Assembly (NCBI GenBank): GCA_904830895.1
Contig: LR882958.1
Span: forward strand, 2,350,001 to 2,414,000
DNA length: 64,000 nucleotides
Direction of reading: 5' to 3'
From: Planktothrix rubescens CCAP 1459/22
Lineage (GTDB): Bacteria; Cyanobacteriota; Cyanobacteriia; Cyanobacteriales; Microcoleaceae
The notes below the pieces were generated by a model. It was given only the letters and a program-made list of their open reading frames with translations. It was not told where the DNA came from and did no database searches. Made by a program: the position numbers and the translations under genes. Below are positions 27,253 through 36,736 of the stretch, piece by piece (within the stretch, counting starts at the first letter, position 1; each line of letters begins with the position of its first letter).

Positions 27253-27371
27253 ACTCTTATCATTTATCAGTAAATAGCTATCAGTTATCAATGATGAATC
27301 AGTTATGATTTCAGCAGTCATTTATGAATTTTTTATCAGCAAAACTTTTTATTTTATTCACCGATAACTGA
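27253..27371. repeat. TAACTGA-type repeat sequence between ldpA and the ycf45-like gene
   Basis: Several degenerate CAGTTAT/TAACTGA units (for example at 27279-27306 and 27361-27372) are spread over the spacer. They generate an open 5' extension of the downstream gene. Confidence 0.6.
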
Positions 27372-28637
27372 TTAATGATCGCCGATAACTGATTTAATCT
27401 GGGAGACAAGGGTTGAGGCTTTACCGACCACTTGCCAGAGCAACTCCGGGTTAGCTTCCAGTACAGATAGGCTAGGGCGCGTCTCGACGGAAGAAAGCGT
27501 CTTCTTCTGACTCAAAGGTTGAGATCCTTCAATGAAGGTTTCCTGCCGTTGAAAACTATCCCTTTGAGGTTCGGTCGTGGATCGGGATTCCAACTGTTCC
27601 AACAGGGGTGACAACAGAACACGGGCATAGCTACCATATCCAACACCCGCCACCCGATGACCATAATTAACTGACCTTAACTGTTTTCCACCGATGGTCT
27701 GAGTTTGTTGATCAGGATTTGGAAAAACGGGGTTAAGCACAGGATCATCTATAACTGTTGACTGTAAAAGCCCAAGGGATTTGAGCTTGGCTACAGTATA
27801 ATCGTTTGTGCCACCCGCAAGCTGTACATATCCAGGTAAATTTGCCGCCAAAATTTTTTGGCACAGTTTCACACTTGCCAAGGTTGTCCCCGCCCCAATA
27901 TCCCCACTCATCGGTCGGCCATCGGTTTGCCAAATTAAGGGACAATTCAGGGGTAGGATCATTTCAGATAAGGTTTTCAGATAGTTGACTACCCCCTCCC
28001 CATCCGGGCAGCTAATTGCCACCAGTTTGAGTTTTTCCAAATAGGGTTGGATACTATTCCAGAGTCGTTGAAAGTCTTTCTCTCGTCCCACTTGGGTATG
28101 AATTTCTAAGGCATCTATCCCAGTTTGTAATACCAGAGGAGCAATCTCATCCGGGCGAAAAACATAAGACCGAGCATCAATCAAATCCACTGGACAGATT
28201 GGAATACAGCGTCCGCAGCCATAGCATAGTTCATCTATGACACCAGATTTTAGGGGGGAAAATGCGATCGCTCCCGTAGGACAAACCGTTTCACAGGGTC
28301 GCCAACAACTTTCAGGACAAACGGTCGCCTCAAACTGCGCCTTCCGAAAATGCGGATCTTCACCATCATTCAAGCTCACCATTAACCACGGACGATAGCG
28401 ATAGCCAAATCCCAGGGTTTGGGCCTGTTCACCGAGAAATTCAGCCCGGTTTAAGGCTTCCTGAGCCACTGTAATCACCGCCGGGTCAGCCGCCACATCA
28501 ATACAGTCCGCCCCGGCTAAGGTGTAGGCTAAGGTTAAATTTCGGATCGCAGGCAAATGTTGATAACTGGCTCCGCAAATGAGTTTGAACCAGTTACCTT
28601 GTTGTAAAGCTGTTAAAGGAGAATCATAATTGTTCAC
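27372..28637 (-). CDS. ldpA: LdpA, iron-sulfur protein of circadian light input
   Basis: 421 aa. Two clusters of four cysteines suit 4Fe-4S binding: CPESCWRPCETVCP (Cys107, 111, 115, 119) and CYGCGRCIPICP (Cys138, 141, 144, 148). The N-terminal LQQGNWFKLICGASYQHLPA and the C-terminal YGHRVAGVGYGSYARVLLSPLL match LdpA, which in Synechococcus senses redox state and adjusts circadian period. It lies 120 nt upstream of the ycf45-like gene and 140 nt downstream of ndhN, on the same strand. The C-terminal tail after LEQLES is variable and Ser/Thr-rich. Confidence 0.9.
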   Translation of the reverse strand: MNNYDSPLTALQQGNWFKLICGASYQHLPAIRNLTLAYTLAGADCIDVAADPAVITVAQEALNRAEFLGEQAQTLGFGYRYRPWLMVSLNDGEDPHFRKAQFEATVCPESCWRPCETVCPTGAIAFSPLKSGVIDELCYGCGRCIPICPVDLIDARSYVFRPDEIAPLVLQTGIDALEIHTQVGREKDFQRLWNSIQPYLEKLKLVAISCPDGEGVVNYLKTLSEMILPLNCPLIWQTDGRPMSGDIGAGTTLASVKLCQKILAANLPGYVQLAGGTNDYTVAKLKSLGLLQSTVIDDPVLNPVFPNPDQQTQTIGGKQLRSVNYGHRVAGVGYGSYARVLLSPLLEQLESRSTTEPQRDSFQRQETFIEGSQPLSQKKTLSSVETRPSLSVLEANPELLWQVVGKASTLVSQIKSVIGDH

Positions 28638-28777
28638 ACTTTCTATGGTGACACAAGAATCAGCGTTTTAGAATCATCTTTTAATTGATTAATCAGATGG
28701 TTTTTGTTAAAAAAATTAAGTTGGGTAAATACCCAACTCATTCGGCTTAAAATCAACCTCAAAATTAATAACAGTGT

Positions 28778-29254
28778 TCAAGCCGCAACATTTACATCCT
28801 TGAGCGGTGTCCATTGGACGACTCGCGCTCCACCCATTTCCACCACCAATTTGACCCGAGGTTCTTGTTGGGGTAGCTGAGTCAGAAACGTTATCTCTTG
28901 ACTCGACAAAATATGACCTTCAATAATCCACAGCACTAAACCTTTCGATTTGGGTGGAAGTTGCTCTAACTGGGTATTTAAAATCGGAGGAACATAATAA
29001 ACATCCCCAACAGCCGCTTCATTCCCACTGCTTTTTTTACCTAAATGAGCAGGACGAACCCCATGCACCCCGGTTAAATAAGCCGATAAATCTCCTAAAC
29101 CCCGTGCAGATAGGTTATAGGTTGTATATCCATTCGCCCGCAACCGACGACGATACCGTCCTTCAAACCCCCCTTCCAGGGGAACATACATTCCTAATGC
29201 CTTGTATGTTTCCAAATCTCTAATCAGCTTGCTTCCTGTTGTAATCAGTGCCAT
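28778..29254 (-). CDS. ndhN: NAD(P)H-quinone oxidoreductase subunit N
   Basis: 158 aa, typical NdhN length. MALITTGSKLIRDLETYKALGMYVPLEG, then RYRRRLRANGYTTYNLSARGLGD and LPPKSKGLVLWIIEGH, matches the oxygenic-photosynthesis-specific subunit of NDH-1, on the peripheral arm that accepts electrons from ferredoxin at the thylakoid membrane. It is divergent from the ribosomal cluster; the 616-nt region between them holds the promoter and leader described separately. Confidence 0.93.
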   Translation of the reverse strand: MALITTGSKLIRDLETYKALGMYVPLEGGFEGRYRRRLRANGYTTYNLSARGLGDLSAYLTGVHGVRPAHLGKKSSGNEAAVGDVYYVPPILNTQLEQLPPKSKGLVLWIIEGHILSSQEITFLTQLPQQEPRVKLVVEMGGARVVQWTPLKDVNVAA

Positions 29255-29342
29255 AACTTGGTGATTAACCTCTTAACTGCATCTTGCTGAATCTCTGCTT
29301 GAGATATTTTGACACAATTTTGATCAGAATCCCAATGGGTTA

Positions 29343-29371
29343 TTGACAGATTGTTAAAATTACCCTACAAT
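29343..29371 (+). promoter_or_regulatory. Sigma70-type promoter upstream of the ribosomal cluster
   Basis: A perfect -35 TTGACA (29343-29348), a 17-bp spacer and a near-consensus -10 TACAAT (29366-29371) on the plus strand predict a start near 29378. It lies about 500 nt before rplC, so it drives either a long leader or a separate small RNA. Confidence 0.7.
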
Positions 29372-29377
29372 TAAAAA

Positions 29378-29870
29378 TTGTCGCTAATCGGTCAAATACT
29401 GTTAGCTTCTAAAATACCAAATTTCAGAGGCTGTGAGGACATCGCGTTAACGGTGTTCACCCCAAAGAAGTCAGGAGTTAGGAGTAGAGCAGTTAAGCCG
29501 AATCCGCAAGGAAACAGCAACCGACTGACCTTAAACTCTAAACAAATTCGGCGCGAGCCAAGAGATCTGCAAAGGGTTTGAGATACATCAGCAAAGGATA
29601 CTGAGTAGCTTGCTGCTCAAGTCCGGGCGACATAAGTGCATTATTGAGGGCAATCCTCGATTTGCAAACAGCTTAGAACTTGTTAATAGCCTGAAACTGT
29701 TCTAAATTCCCCAGGGTTTATCCTGCTTAAACGGTAGGAGATGATTTTGGCGTGTTTAAACATCTACAAGCCATTTTAGCAAATGTCTTGTTCATCTGTT
29801 GCAAGCGGATTCTTCCTTAAAGTCGATCCGAATCTTATTTGTAATGCTTAGAAAAGAGAGGCTAGTTTAA
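29378..29870 (+). other. Long leader or small structured RNA upstream of rplC (unidentified)
   Basis: About 490 nt between the predicted start and the rplC GTG. A 67-codon open frame starting with TTG at 29378 looks non-coding. Paired segments are visible: GCCGAAT (29497-29503) with ATTCGGC (29546-29552), and GTGA..ACA with TGTTCAC around 29433-29461. It could be the leader of the ribosomal operon or an independent small RNA; I do not recognise a known family and cannot fold it here. Confidence 0.35.
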
Positions 29871-30560
29871 GTGTCTGTAGGTATCCTCGGCACAAAGGTC
29901 GGTATGACCCAAATCTTTGAAGCGGAAAGCGGGAAAGCTATTCCTGTCACCGTCATTCAAGCTGGGCCTTGCATCGTGACCCAGATTAAAACCAAACAAA
30001 CCGACGGCTACACAGCTATCCAACTAGGATACGGTGAAGTTCCTGATAACAAACGCAAGCTTAATACAAAAAAAACTCCCGACAAAGAGGTCAATAAGTA
30101 TCTCAGCAATGCGGAACAAGGACATTTAGCCAAATCCGGCGGCACCTGTGTACGTCACCTGAAAGAATATCGGGTCAGCGAACCCGAATCTTTTCAATTG
30201 GGCCAACAACTCAAAGCTGACATTTTCACCCAGGGACAACTGGTGGATGTCAGTGGAACCAGTATGGGTCGTGGCTTCTCCGGTTATCAAAAACGGCATA
30301 ACTTCAAACGAGGCCCCATGGCCCACGGTTCCAAAAACCATCGTCAACCCGGTTCGATCGGCCCTGGAACCACTCCTGGCCGTGTTTACCCTGGAAAACG
30401 CATGGCCGGACATTATGGAGCCAGCCAAGTGACCACACGCAAATTAATCGTTGTGCGTATCGATCCTGAACGTAACCTCCTGTTAGTCAAAGGAGCGGTT
30501 CCTGGCAAGCCCGGTGGTTTGTTAAGCATCGCCCCAGCTAATATCGTCGGTGGTAAGTAG
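29871..30560 (+). CDS. rplC: 50S ribosomal protein L3
   Basis: 229 aa, GTG start with GAGAGG upstream (29855-29860). It starts [16 protein letters not shown] and has the loop [26 protein letters not shown] that reaches toward the peptidyl transferase centre. An insertion around residues 58-95 ([19 protein letters not shown]) makes it longer than E. coli L3 (209 aa). It is the first gene of the cluster, since rpsJ is not here, as is usual in cyanobacteria. 14 nt separate it from rplD. Confidence 0.97.
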   Translation: MSVGILGTKVGMTQIFEAESGKAIPVTVIQAGPCIVTQIKTKQTDGYTAIQLGYGEVPDNKRKLNTKKTPDKEVNKYLSNAEQGHLAKSGGTCVRHLKEYRVSEPESFQLGQQLKADIFTQGQLVDVSGTSMGRGFSGYQKRHNFKRGPMAHGSKNHRQPGSIGPGTTPGRVYPGKRMAGHYGASQVTTRKLIVVRIDPERNLLLVKGAVPGKPGGLLSIAPANIVGGK

Positions 30561-30574
30561 TCAAGGAGATAACT

Positions 30575-31213
30575 ATGGTTGATTGTGTAGTCCGAAATTG
30601 GCAGGGTGAAAGCGTTGGACAAGCAACCCTTGATCTGAAAGTCGCATCCCCCGAAAATGCCAGTCATATTGTTCATAGAGCCGTAGTCCGGCAACTAGCC
30701 AATGCTCGTCAAGGCACAGCTTGCACCAAAACCCGGGCGGAAGTTCGGGGGGGCGGTCGCAAACCTTGGCGTCAAAAAGGCACAGGTCGCGCTAGAGCCG
30801 GTTCTATTCGTTCTCCCCTATGGCGAGGGGGCGGGGTGATCTTTGGGCCAAAACCCAGAGACTATTCCCAGAAAATGAATCGCAAAGAAAGACAGTTAGC
30901 CCTACGCACCGCCTTTCAAAGCCGGGCTGAGGATTTAATTGTGGTAGAAGACTTTGCAGATCAGTTTTCTCAGCCGAAAACCAAAGATCTAGTATCGGCG
31001 ATGACCCGTTGGGGAATTGAACCCGATTCAAAAGTCCTCTTGGTACTGTCAGAGAAACAACCGAATATTTATCTGTCCGGTCGCAATATTCCTAGATTGA
31101 GAATGTGCTTGTCCGATAGCTTAAACGTTTATGACGTCCTAGCTGCTGACAGAATTGTAACAACTGCTGCTGCCCTAGCCAAAATTCAGGAGGTTTACGG
31201 AGATGCAACATGA
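30575..31213 (+). CDS. rplD: 50S ribosomal protein L4
   Basis: 212 aa. The L4 signature is visible: [39 protein letters not shown], an extended loop lining the exit tunnel, then [17 protein letters not shown]. In E. coli L4 also represses its own operon by binding the leader; whether that occurs here is unknown. Its 3' end overlaps the rplW start by 11 nt, indicating translational coupling. Confidence 0.97.
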   Translation: MVDCVVRNWQGESVGQATLDLKVASPENASHIVHRAVVRQLANARQGTACTKTRAEVRGGGRKPWRQKGTGRARAGSIRSPLWRGGGVIFGPKPRDYSQKMNRKERQLALRTAFQSRAEDLIVVEDFADQFSQPKTKDLVSAMTRWGIEPDSKVLLVLSEKQPNIYLSGRNIPRLRMCLSDSLNVYDVLAADRIVTTAAALAKIQEVYGDAT

Positions 31214-31508
31214 TCCCGGCGATCTGATTGATTTGGTGAAGCGTCCGATTGTAACGGAAAAAGCCACAAGGTTAATGGAAATTAATCAGTTCACCTTTGA
31301 TGTTGATCGGCACGCAACTAAGCCGATGATCAAACAAGCAATTGAACTGTTATTCCCCGTTAAAGTCAAAGCTGTTAATACCCATATTCCGCCTCGTAAA
31401 CGTCGTCGGGTCGGTAAATTTGTGGGATTTAAAACAGGCTACAAACGGGCAATTATTACCCTAGAGGATGGGGAGCCTTTGCGGAAAGTCTTGTTCCCAG
31501 GGGTGTAG
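31203..31508 (+). CDS. rplW: 50S ribosomal protein L23
   Basis: 101 aa. Reads [26 protein letters not shown], then [34 protein letters not shown], the standard L23 core at the tunnel exit where trigger factor and SRP dock. The ATG at 31203 lies inside the rplD end, with AGGAGG at 31189-31194 as ribosome binding site. The 121-nt gap to rplB is filled by heptameric repeats. Confidence 0.96.
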   Translation: MQHDPGDLIDLVKRPIVTEKATRLMEINQFTFDVDRHATKPMIKQAIELLFPVKVKAVNTHIPPRKRRRVGKFVGFKTGYKRAIITLEDGEPLRKVLFPGV

Positions 31509-31511
31509 AGT

Positions 31512-31618
31512 CAGTTGTTGGTAATCAGTAAACAGTAAATATTGTAAGAATTAAACATTAAATCTTGCATTTTTTCTTGACTGATAACTGATAACTGATA
31601 ACTGATTACTGATTAGTA
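31512..31618. repeat. TAACTGA-type repeats in the rplW-rplB spacer
   Basis: The spacer contains CAGTAAACAGTAAAT units, then a run of perfect and near-perfect ATAACTG heptamers (about 31580-31610). The repeat sits inside an otherwise tight ribosomal operon. Confidence 0.8.
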
Positions 31619-31629
31619 AGGATTACATA

Positions 31630-32493
31630 ATGGGAATTCGTTCATACCGACCCTATACTCCCGGTACTCGCCAACATACTGTTTCTGACTTTGCAGAAAT
31701 TACCCGTTCTGAACCGGAACGTTCTTTAACAACTTCCAAACACCGGGATAAAGGAAGAAACAACCGAGGCGTGATTACCTGCCGTCATCGGGGTGGCGGA
31801 CACAAAAAGCTGTATCGAATTGTTGATTTTCGTCGCGATAAGCACGAGATCCTCGCCAAAGTCGCTGAGATTGAGTACGATCCCAACCGTAATGCTCGGA
31901 TTGCCCTGGTGTATTACACCGATGGGGAAAAGCGTTATATCCTGCATCCGTTAGGACTCAAAGTCGGAACCATGATTGTTTCTGGCCCAGAAGCTCCGAT
32001 CGAAGTCGGGAATGCTCTGCCCCTGTATAAAATTCCGTTAGGGACAGATGTGCATAACGTCGAATTGATTCCCGGTAAAGGGGGACAAATCGTGCGGGCG
32101 GCTGGTACTACGGCTCAAGTTCTAGCGAAAGAAGGGGACTATGTAACCCTGAAGTTACCTTCAGGCGAACAACGCAAAATCCCAGCTAAATCCTACGCCA
32201 CCATTGGACAGGTGGGTAATATTGATGCTCGCAACATCAGTATCGGGAAAGCCGGTCGTAAGCGTTGGAAAGGTCGTCGTCCTGAAGTTCGCGGTAGTGT
32301 GATGAACCCTGTGGATCACCCCCATGGTGGTGGTGAAGGACGCGCTCCTATCGGTCGTTCTGGCCCTGTTACTCCTTGGGGTAAACCCACCCTAGGCGCG
32401 AAGACTCGGAACAAGAAAAAACGCAGTACCGCTTTGATTGTTCGTCGTCGTCGGAAGTCCTCGAAACGGGGTAAAGGTGGACGGCAAACTTAA
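31630..32493 (+). CDS. rplB: 50S ribosomal protein L2
   Basis: 287 aa, usual L2 length. Contains [22 protein letters not shown], then [14 protein letters not shown] and the highly conserved C-terminal [21 protein letters not shown], whose histidine lies near the peptidyl transferase centre. A TAAGGA site precedes the ATG. It is followed after 87 nt by rpsS. Confidence 0.97.
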   Translation: MGIRSYRPYTPGTRQHTVSDFAEITRSEPERSLTTSKHRDKGRNNRGVITCRHRGGGHKKLYRIVDFRRDKHEILAKVAEIEYDPNRNARIALVYYTDGEKRYILHPLGLKVGTMIVSGPEAPIEVGNALPLYKIPLGTDVHNVELIPGKGGQIVRAAGTTAQVLAKEGDYVTLKLPSGEQRKIPAKSYATIGQVGNIDARNISIGKAGRKRWKGRRPEVRGSVMNPVDHPHGGGEGRAPIGRSGPVTPWGKPTLGAKTRNKKKRSTALIVRRRRKSSKRGKGGRQT

Positions 32494-32580
32494 TCGGCTT
32501 GTCGGTTGGCCGTTGACGACTTATTAGGTCAACAGTCAACACTTCACGCCATTGAAACCTTAACGGTTAATAAATTAACT

Positions 32581-32859
32581 ATGTCTCGTTCACTTAAAAA
32601 AGGCCCTTTTGTGGCTGATCATCTCCTGAGCAAAGTTGAAAAACTCAATGCCAAAGGAGAAAAACAGGTAATTAAAACCTGGTCAAGAGCATCAACGATT
32701 ATTCCTCAAATGGTGGGTCATACGATCGCCGTCCACAACGGCAGACAACACGTTCCCGTGTTTCTGACGGAGCAAATGGTAGGTCATAAATTAGGAGAAT
32801 TTGCTCCAACTCGTACCTTCCGAGGTCACGCTAAAAGTGACAAAAAAGCCCGCCGTTAA
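32581..32859 (+). CDS. rpsS: 30S ribosomal protein S19
   Basis: 92 aa, beginning [16 protein letters not shown] as in all S19 proteins. The reading frame is open further upstream to a TTG at 32506, but those 25 residues are translated spacer and repeat sequence and are rejected. Conserved [21 protein letters not shown] and [17 protein letters not shown] are present. S19 forms the head of the 30S subunit with S13. Confidence 0.96.
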   Translation: MSRSLKKGPFVADHLLSKVEKLNAKGEKQVIKTWSRASTIIPQMVGHTIAVHNGRQHVPVFLTEQMVGHKLGEFAPTRTFRGHAKSDKKARR

Positions 32860-32927
32860 AGGTTAACAGTCGATATTTTTCACTGGTAACTGATGATGCG
32901 GATACATAATGACTGACATGATGAACT

Positions 32928-33284
32928 ATGGCTATAGATACTAGCGCCGAGGTGAAGGCGATCGCTCGTTACATTCGGATGTCACCTCATAAAGTAAGAC
33001 GAGTCTTGGATCAAATCCGGGGAAGATCCTACCGAGAAGCTTTGATTATTTTGGAATTCATGCCCTATCGGTCTTGTGAGCCAATTCTCAAAGTTTTACG
33101 CTCTGCGGTTGCTAACGCAGAACACAATTCTGGTTTAGATCCAGCCAGTTTAGTGATTTCCCAGGCCTACGCGGATCAAGGGCCAACCATTAAACGGTTT
33201 AGACCTCGCGCCCAGGGTCGTGCCTACCAAATTAGAAAGCCGACTTGTCATATTGTGGTTGCCGTAGCTCCAGCCACGGAGTAG
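32928..33284 (+). CDS. rplV: 50S ribosomal protein L22
   Basis: 118 aa. [23 protein letters not shown] and the C-terminal hairpin [21 protein letters not shown] are typical of L22, whose hairpin lines the exit tunnel near the macrolide site. The 68-nt gap from rpsS carries a short repeat-like stretch. A GCGATCGC octamer lies within the coding region at about 32958-32965. Confidence 0.96.
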   Translation: MAIDTSAEVKAIARYIRMSPHKVRRVLDQIRGRSYREALIILEFMPYRSCEPILKVLRSAVANAEHNSGLDPASLVISQAYADQGPTIKRFRPRAQGRAYQIRKPTCHIVVAVAPATE

Positions 33285-33349
33285 GTACCCCCAATCAGCG
33301 ATTGGCGCGAGTAGGACATTCTAACTCTTTTCTAAAAAAGAATTGAAAC

Positions 33350-34078
33350 ATGGGACAAAAAATTAATCCTATTGGGTTCCGGTTAGGAATTACCCAAGAA
33401 CATAGATCTCGTTGGTTTGCGGATTCTAAACAGTATCCTGAACTGTTACAAGAAGACCATACGATTCGGGGGTATGTTCGCAAGGAGTTGAATAATGCCG
33501 GAATTTCTAAAGTCCGAATTGAACGCAAAGCCGATCAAGTTGACTTAGAAATTCATACCGCTAGACCGGGTGTTGTCGTAGGTCGTGGGGGTGCAGGAAT
33601 TGAAACCCTGCGTCTGGGTCTCCAGAAAAAACTCGGCAATAATCGCCAAATTCGGATCAACGTGGTGGAAGTTGCCAAAGTTGATGCGGACGCCACCTTA
33701 ATTGCTGAGTATATCGCCCAACAACTAGAAAAACGAGTTTCCTTCCGTCGTGTAGTTCGTCAAGCGATTACCCGGGCGCAAAAAGCCGGAATTGAAGGCA
33801 TCAAAATTCAAGTCAGTGGTCGGTTAAATGGGGCAGAAATTGCTCGGACTGAATGGACTCGGGAAGGGAGAGTACCTTTGCATACCCTCCGCGCTGATAT
33901 TGACTACGCCTACTGCACGGCGCTGACAATCTACGGCATTCTCGGTGTTAAAGTTTGGGTCTTTAAGGGCGAAATTATCCCAGGACAAGAGGAATTAGCG
34001 AATTCTCCGACCAGTCAACCCCGTCGGAATCGTCAACCTCGTCGTCAAAAATATGACGACCGTTCTAACGAAGGATAA
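33350..34078 (+). CDS. rpsC: 30S ribosomal protein S3
   Basis: 242 aa. Starts [14 protein letters not shown]; the KH domain has [13 protein letters not shown] (GXXG loop) and the C-terminal domain has [16 protein letters not shown] and [15 protein letters not shown]. The basic tail ([17 protein letters not shown]) is variable. S3 lies at the mRNA entry tunnel. Followed after 75 nt by rplP; the spacer includes one short CTGATAACTGATAA repeat. Confidence 0.97.
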   Translation: MGQKINPIGFRLGITQEHRSRWFADSKQYPELLQEDHTIRGYVRKELNNAGISKVRIERKADQVDLEIHTARPGVVVGRGGAGIETLRLGLQKKLGNNRQIRINVVEVAKVDADATLIAEYIAQQLEKRVSFRRVVRQAITRAQKAGIEGIKIQVSGRLNGAEIARTEWTREGRVPLHTLRADIDYAYCTALTIYGILGVKVWVFKGEIIPGQEELANSPTSQPRRNRQPRRQKYDDRSNEG

Positions 34079-34153
34079 AAAGATTGTTGTCTGTTATCTA
34101 TTTACTGATAACTGATAATGCGGATAGGTGAATACTGATTATCGGATTCGATC

Positions 34154-34579
34154 ATGTTAAGTCCCAGAAGAACAAAATTCCGCAAACAACAGCGTGGTCG
34201 CATGAGAGGTCAAGCGACCCGGGGTAATGATCTAAATTTCGGTGATTTCGCACTGCAAGCTTTAGAACCCTGTTGGATTACCTCTCGCCAAATCGAAGCA
34301 GCCCGTCGAGCCATGACTCGCTATATTCGTCGGGGTGGAAAGATTTGGATTCGGATTTTCCCCGATAAGCCCGTAACCATGAGAGCCGCTGAAACCCGGA
34401 TGGGTTCTGGTAAAGGTGCTCCTGAGTATTGGGTGGCTGTGGTTAAACCCGGTCGAGTATTATTTGAAATTGCCGGAGTTACCGAAGAAATTGCCCGGGA
34501 AGCGATGCGGTTAGCGGCGTTTAAATTGCCGATTAAAACCAAATTTATTGCCCGTCCCGTTGACGAAGAAGCTCAATAA
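34154..34579 (+). CDS. rplP: 50S ribosomal protein L16
   Basis: 141 aa, starting [19 protein letters not shown]. The conserved [21 protein letters not shown] and [19 protein letters not shown] are present. L16 helps position A-site tRNA. Length and ends match the family; followed after 50 nt by rpmC. Confidence 0.97.
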   Translation: MLSPRRTKFRKQQRGRMRGQATRGNDLNFGDFALQALEPCWITSRQIEAARRAMTRYIRRGGKIWIRIFPDKPVTMRAAETRMGSGKGAPEYWVAVVKPGRVLFEIAGVTEEIAREAMRLAAFKLPIKTKFIARPVDEEAQ

Positions 34580-34629
34580 AAGTGCTGTTAACCGTTAACG
34601 GTTAACTGTCAATCCCACAGGACTTTGTT

Positions 34630-34866
34630 ATGTCTTTTCCAAAAATCGAAGAAGCCCGACAGTTAAATGATGAAGAACTGTCTCAGCAAATCTTGGAGAT
34701 CAAAAAACAATTGGCTAACCTCCGGTTACTTAAAGCCACCGGGCGTTTAGAAAAACCCCACGAGTTTAAGCACACGCGCCATCGTTTAGCCCAATTAAAG
34801 ACGGTGGAACGGGAACGCCAAATCAGTAATCAGTCATCAGTTACCAGTGATCAGTTGTCAGTTTAA
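34630..34866 (+). CDS. rpmC: 50S ribosomal protein L29 with repeat-encoded tail
   Basis: 78 aa. Residues 1-63 (EEARQLNDEELSQQILEIKKQ, then RLEKPHEFKHTRHRLAQLKTV) are a normal L29. The last 15 residues (QISNQSSVTSDQLSV) are translated TAACTGA/CAGTTATC-type heptameric repeat, which continues past the stop into the spacer. L29 sits at the tunnel exit beside L23; an extra flexible tail is likely tolerated. The natural end in relatives is expected near VERERQ. Confidence 0.94.
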   Translation: MSFPKIEEARQLNDEELSQQILEIKKQLANLRLLKATGRLEKPHEFKHTRHRLAQLKTVERERQISNQSSVTSDQLSV

Positions 34867-35010
34867 GAGTTATCAGTTTAAGAGTTAATCAACTGTTGGC
34901 TTATTGACTAATAACTGATTCCTAATAACAGTTAACTAATAACTGCCAACTAATCACTGTTAACTGATGATGACTGATGACTGATGACTGATAACTAATA
35001 ACTGATTTTG
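34823..35010. repeat. TAACTGA-type repeat array between rpmC and rpsQ
   Basis: Begins inside rpmC (CAGTAATCAGTCATCAGTTAC) and continues to the rpsQ ribosome binding site. The left half carries CAGTTAT-oriented units, the right half ATAACTG and ATGACTG units, so the halves are partly self-complementary. Confidence 0.85.
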
Positions 35011-35024
35011 GAGAGATTTGCACT

Positions 35025-35282
35025 ATGGCAGTAAAAGAAAGAGTTGGCTTGGTCGTTAGTAACAAAATGGATAAAACAGTGGTTGTAACGGTAGAAAACC
35101 GTTCTCCCCATCCTAAATACGGCAAAATTGTCGTTAAAACTAAACGATATAAAGCCCACGACGAAAACAACCAATGTCAAGAAGGAGATCGGGTTCGCAT
35201 TTCCGAAACTCGCCCTTTAAGCAAAACAAAACGCTGGAATGTGGTCGAAATTCTAGGCGGTAATGACAAAACCAATCTGTAG
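35025..35282 (+). CDS. rpsQ: 30S ribosomal protein S17
   Basis: 85 aa. Contains [22 protein letters not shown], then [19 protein letters not shown] and [23 protein letters not shown], the S17 OB-fold signature. A GGAGAG ribosome binding site lies at 35010-35015. The repeat-filled spacer upstream is the longest within this part of the operon; rplN follows after 37 nt. Confidence 0.96.
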   Translation: MAVKERVGLVVSNKMDKTVVVTVENRSPHPKYGKIVVKTKRYKAHDENNQCQEGDRVRISETRPLSKTKRWNVVEILGGNDKTNL

Positions 35283-35319
35283 GGATTTGGTTATTACTTG
35301 AGAACGAAAAAATAAGATC

Positions 35320-35688
35320 ATGATTCAAGTCCAAACAATTCTCAATGTTGCTGACAATAGCGGTGCGCGGAAACTCATGTGTATTCGCGTTTTAAGAGGG
35401 GGTAACTGTCGCTATGGCGGAATCGGCGATGTGATCATTGCGGTGGTCAAGGATGCGATTCCCAATATGGCGGTGAAAAGATCCGATGTAGTTCGGGCTG
35501 TAATCGTCCGTACTCGTCATAGTTTACGTCGAGATAGTGGCATGAGCATTCGGTTTGATGACAATGCGGCTGTGATTATCAACGCAGACGGTAATCCCAG
35601 AGGCACTCGTGTATTTGGCCCTGTGGCTCGGGAACTACGGGATAAGAATTTCACGAAAATTGTTTCCCTTGCACCGGAGGTTCTGTAA
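35320..35688 (+). CDS. rplN: 50S ribosomal protein L14
   Basis: 122 aa, standard length. Starts [21 protein letters not shown] and has [16 protein letters not shown] and [29 protein letters not shown]14 forms an intersubunit bridge and binds the silencing factor RsfS. Its stop overlaps the rplX ATG by one base (TAATG). Confidence 0.97.
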   Translation: MIQVQTILNVADNSGARKLMCIRVLRGGNCRYGGIGDVIIAVVKDAIPNMAVKRSDVVRAVIVRTRHSLRRDSGMSIRFDDNAAVIINADGNPRGTRVFGPVARELRDKNFTKIVSLAPEVL

Positions 35689-36041
35689 TGTCCAAAAAAA
35701 CCACATCTAATAAACCCAAACGCTATAAAATGCACGTTAAAAAAGGCGATACCGTGCAGGTAATTACGGGTAGCGATAAAGGGAAAGTTGGAGAGATTCT
35801 TCGGGTTCTTCCCAAAGCCAGTAAAGTCGTTGTTAAGGATGTCAACGTCAGAACCAAGCACGTTAAACCTCGTCAAGAGGGAGAATCCGGTCAGATTACG
35901 ACTTTTGAAGCCCCAGTTCACAGTTCTAATGTGATGCTGTATTCCACCAAAGAAAACGTTGCCAGTCGGGTGTGTTACACCTTTACCGAAGACGGACGTA
36001 AGGTGAGAATGCTGAAAAAAACGGGTGAAATTATTGATTAA
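35688..36041 (+). CDS. rplX: 50S ribosomal protein L24
   Basis: 117 aa. The KOW motif is visible in [21 protein letters not shown], followed by [22 protein letters not shown]. Overlaps rplN by one base. A C-terminal region with [23 protein letters not shown] matches cyanobacterial L24. A run of GGGAACA heptamers begins three bases after the stop codon. Confidence 0.96.
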   Translation: MSKKTTSNKPKRYKMHVKKGDTVQVITGSDKGKVGEILRVLPKASKVVVKDVNVRTKHVKPRQEGESGQITTFEAPVHSSNVMLYSTKENVASRVCYTFTEDGRKVRMLKKTGEIID

Positions 36042-36044
36042 AGA

Positions 36045-36105
36045 GGGAACAGGGAACAGGGAACAGGGAACAGGGAATTACCCAAAACCCAAAACCCATT
36101 ACCCA
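36045..36105. repeat. GGGAACA heptamer run with adjoining CCCAAAA units
   Basis: Four perfect tandem GGGAACA units (36045-36072) plus a fifth partial one, then CCCAAAA/CCCATTA units to about 36105. It lies between rplX and rplE and is the same family as the run inside cheA. Confidence 0.9.
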
Positions 36106-36166
36106 TTCGTAATTCCAATTGTCAACCATCCTGACAAAGCCCAGGATTTATAAAGAGCAACTCACT

Positions 36167-36718
36167 ATGGTAGCTAAACTCAAGACTGTCTACTTGGACA
36201 AAATCGTCCCCAAAATGATGGAGCAGTTCCAATATGAGAACATCCATCAGGTTCCTAAGATTATTAAAGTCACAATCAACCGGGGTTTAGGTGAAGCGTC
36301 TCAAAATGCTAAAGCGTTAGAGTCCTCCCTGAATGAATTGGCTGTGATTACCGGACAAAAACCCGTGGTCACAAGAGCCACAAAAGCCATTGCTGGATTC
36401 AAAGTTCGCAAAGGAATGCCCGTTGGTGTGATGGTGACCCTGCGTTCAGAACGGATGTATGCTTTCTTAGATCGACTGATCAACTTATCCCTACCTCGGA
36501 TTCGTGACTTTCGGGGTGTGAGTGGAAAAAGTTTTGATGGTCGAGGTAACTACAGTTTGGGTGTCCGAGAACAACTGATCTTTCCTGAAATCAGCTATGA
36601 CAGTATTGATCAAATTCGAGGCTTAGATATTTCAATTGTCACCACGGCAAAAACCGATGAAGAAGGGCGAGCCCTGCTCAAAGAAATGGGAATGCCTTTT
36701 CGGGAAAGCGGTGTGTAG
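36167..36718 (+). CDS. rplE: 50S ribosomal protein L5
   Basis: 183 aa from ATG at 36167 (AAAGAG just upstream), giving [21 protein letters not shown] as in other cyanobacterial L5 proteins. A TTG at 36119 would add 16 residues from spacer DNA and is rejected. Contains [40 protein letters not shown] and [21 protein letters not shown]5 binds 5S rRNA. rpsH follows after 18 nt; no rpsN gene lies between, as is common in cyanobacteria. Confidence 0.96.
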   Translation: MVAKLKTVYLDKIVPKMMEQFQYENIHQVPKIIKVTINRGLGEASQNAKALESSLNELAVITGQKPVVTRATKAIAGFKVRKGMPVGVMVTLRSERMYAFLDRLINLSLPRIRDFRGVSGKSFDGRGNYSLGVREQLIFPEISYDSIDQIRGLDISIVTTAKTDEEGRALLKEMGMPFRESGV

Positions 36719-36736
36719 TAAAGTAACGAGGAAACT

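Noticed and set aside
29480-29520. Resemblance of CCGCAAGGAAACAGC to the SRP RNA core (CCGGAAGGAAGCAGC)
   Set aside because: Two mismatches fall in the tetraloop and in the AGCAG loop, and the flanking stems do not match; judged coincidental.
29378-29581. 67-codon open frame upstream of rplC
   Set aside because: TTG start, no ribosome binding site, composition unlike a protein, and it overlaps paired segments; treated as leader or RNA.
32506-32580. 25-residue N-terminal extension of S19
   Set aside because: Spacer sequence translated from a TTG; S19 always starts at [10 protein letters not shown].
36119-36166. TTG-started extension of L5
   Set aside because: No family support; ATG at 36167 has a ribosome binding site and the expected N-terminus.
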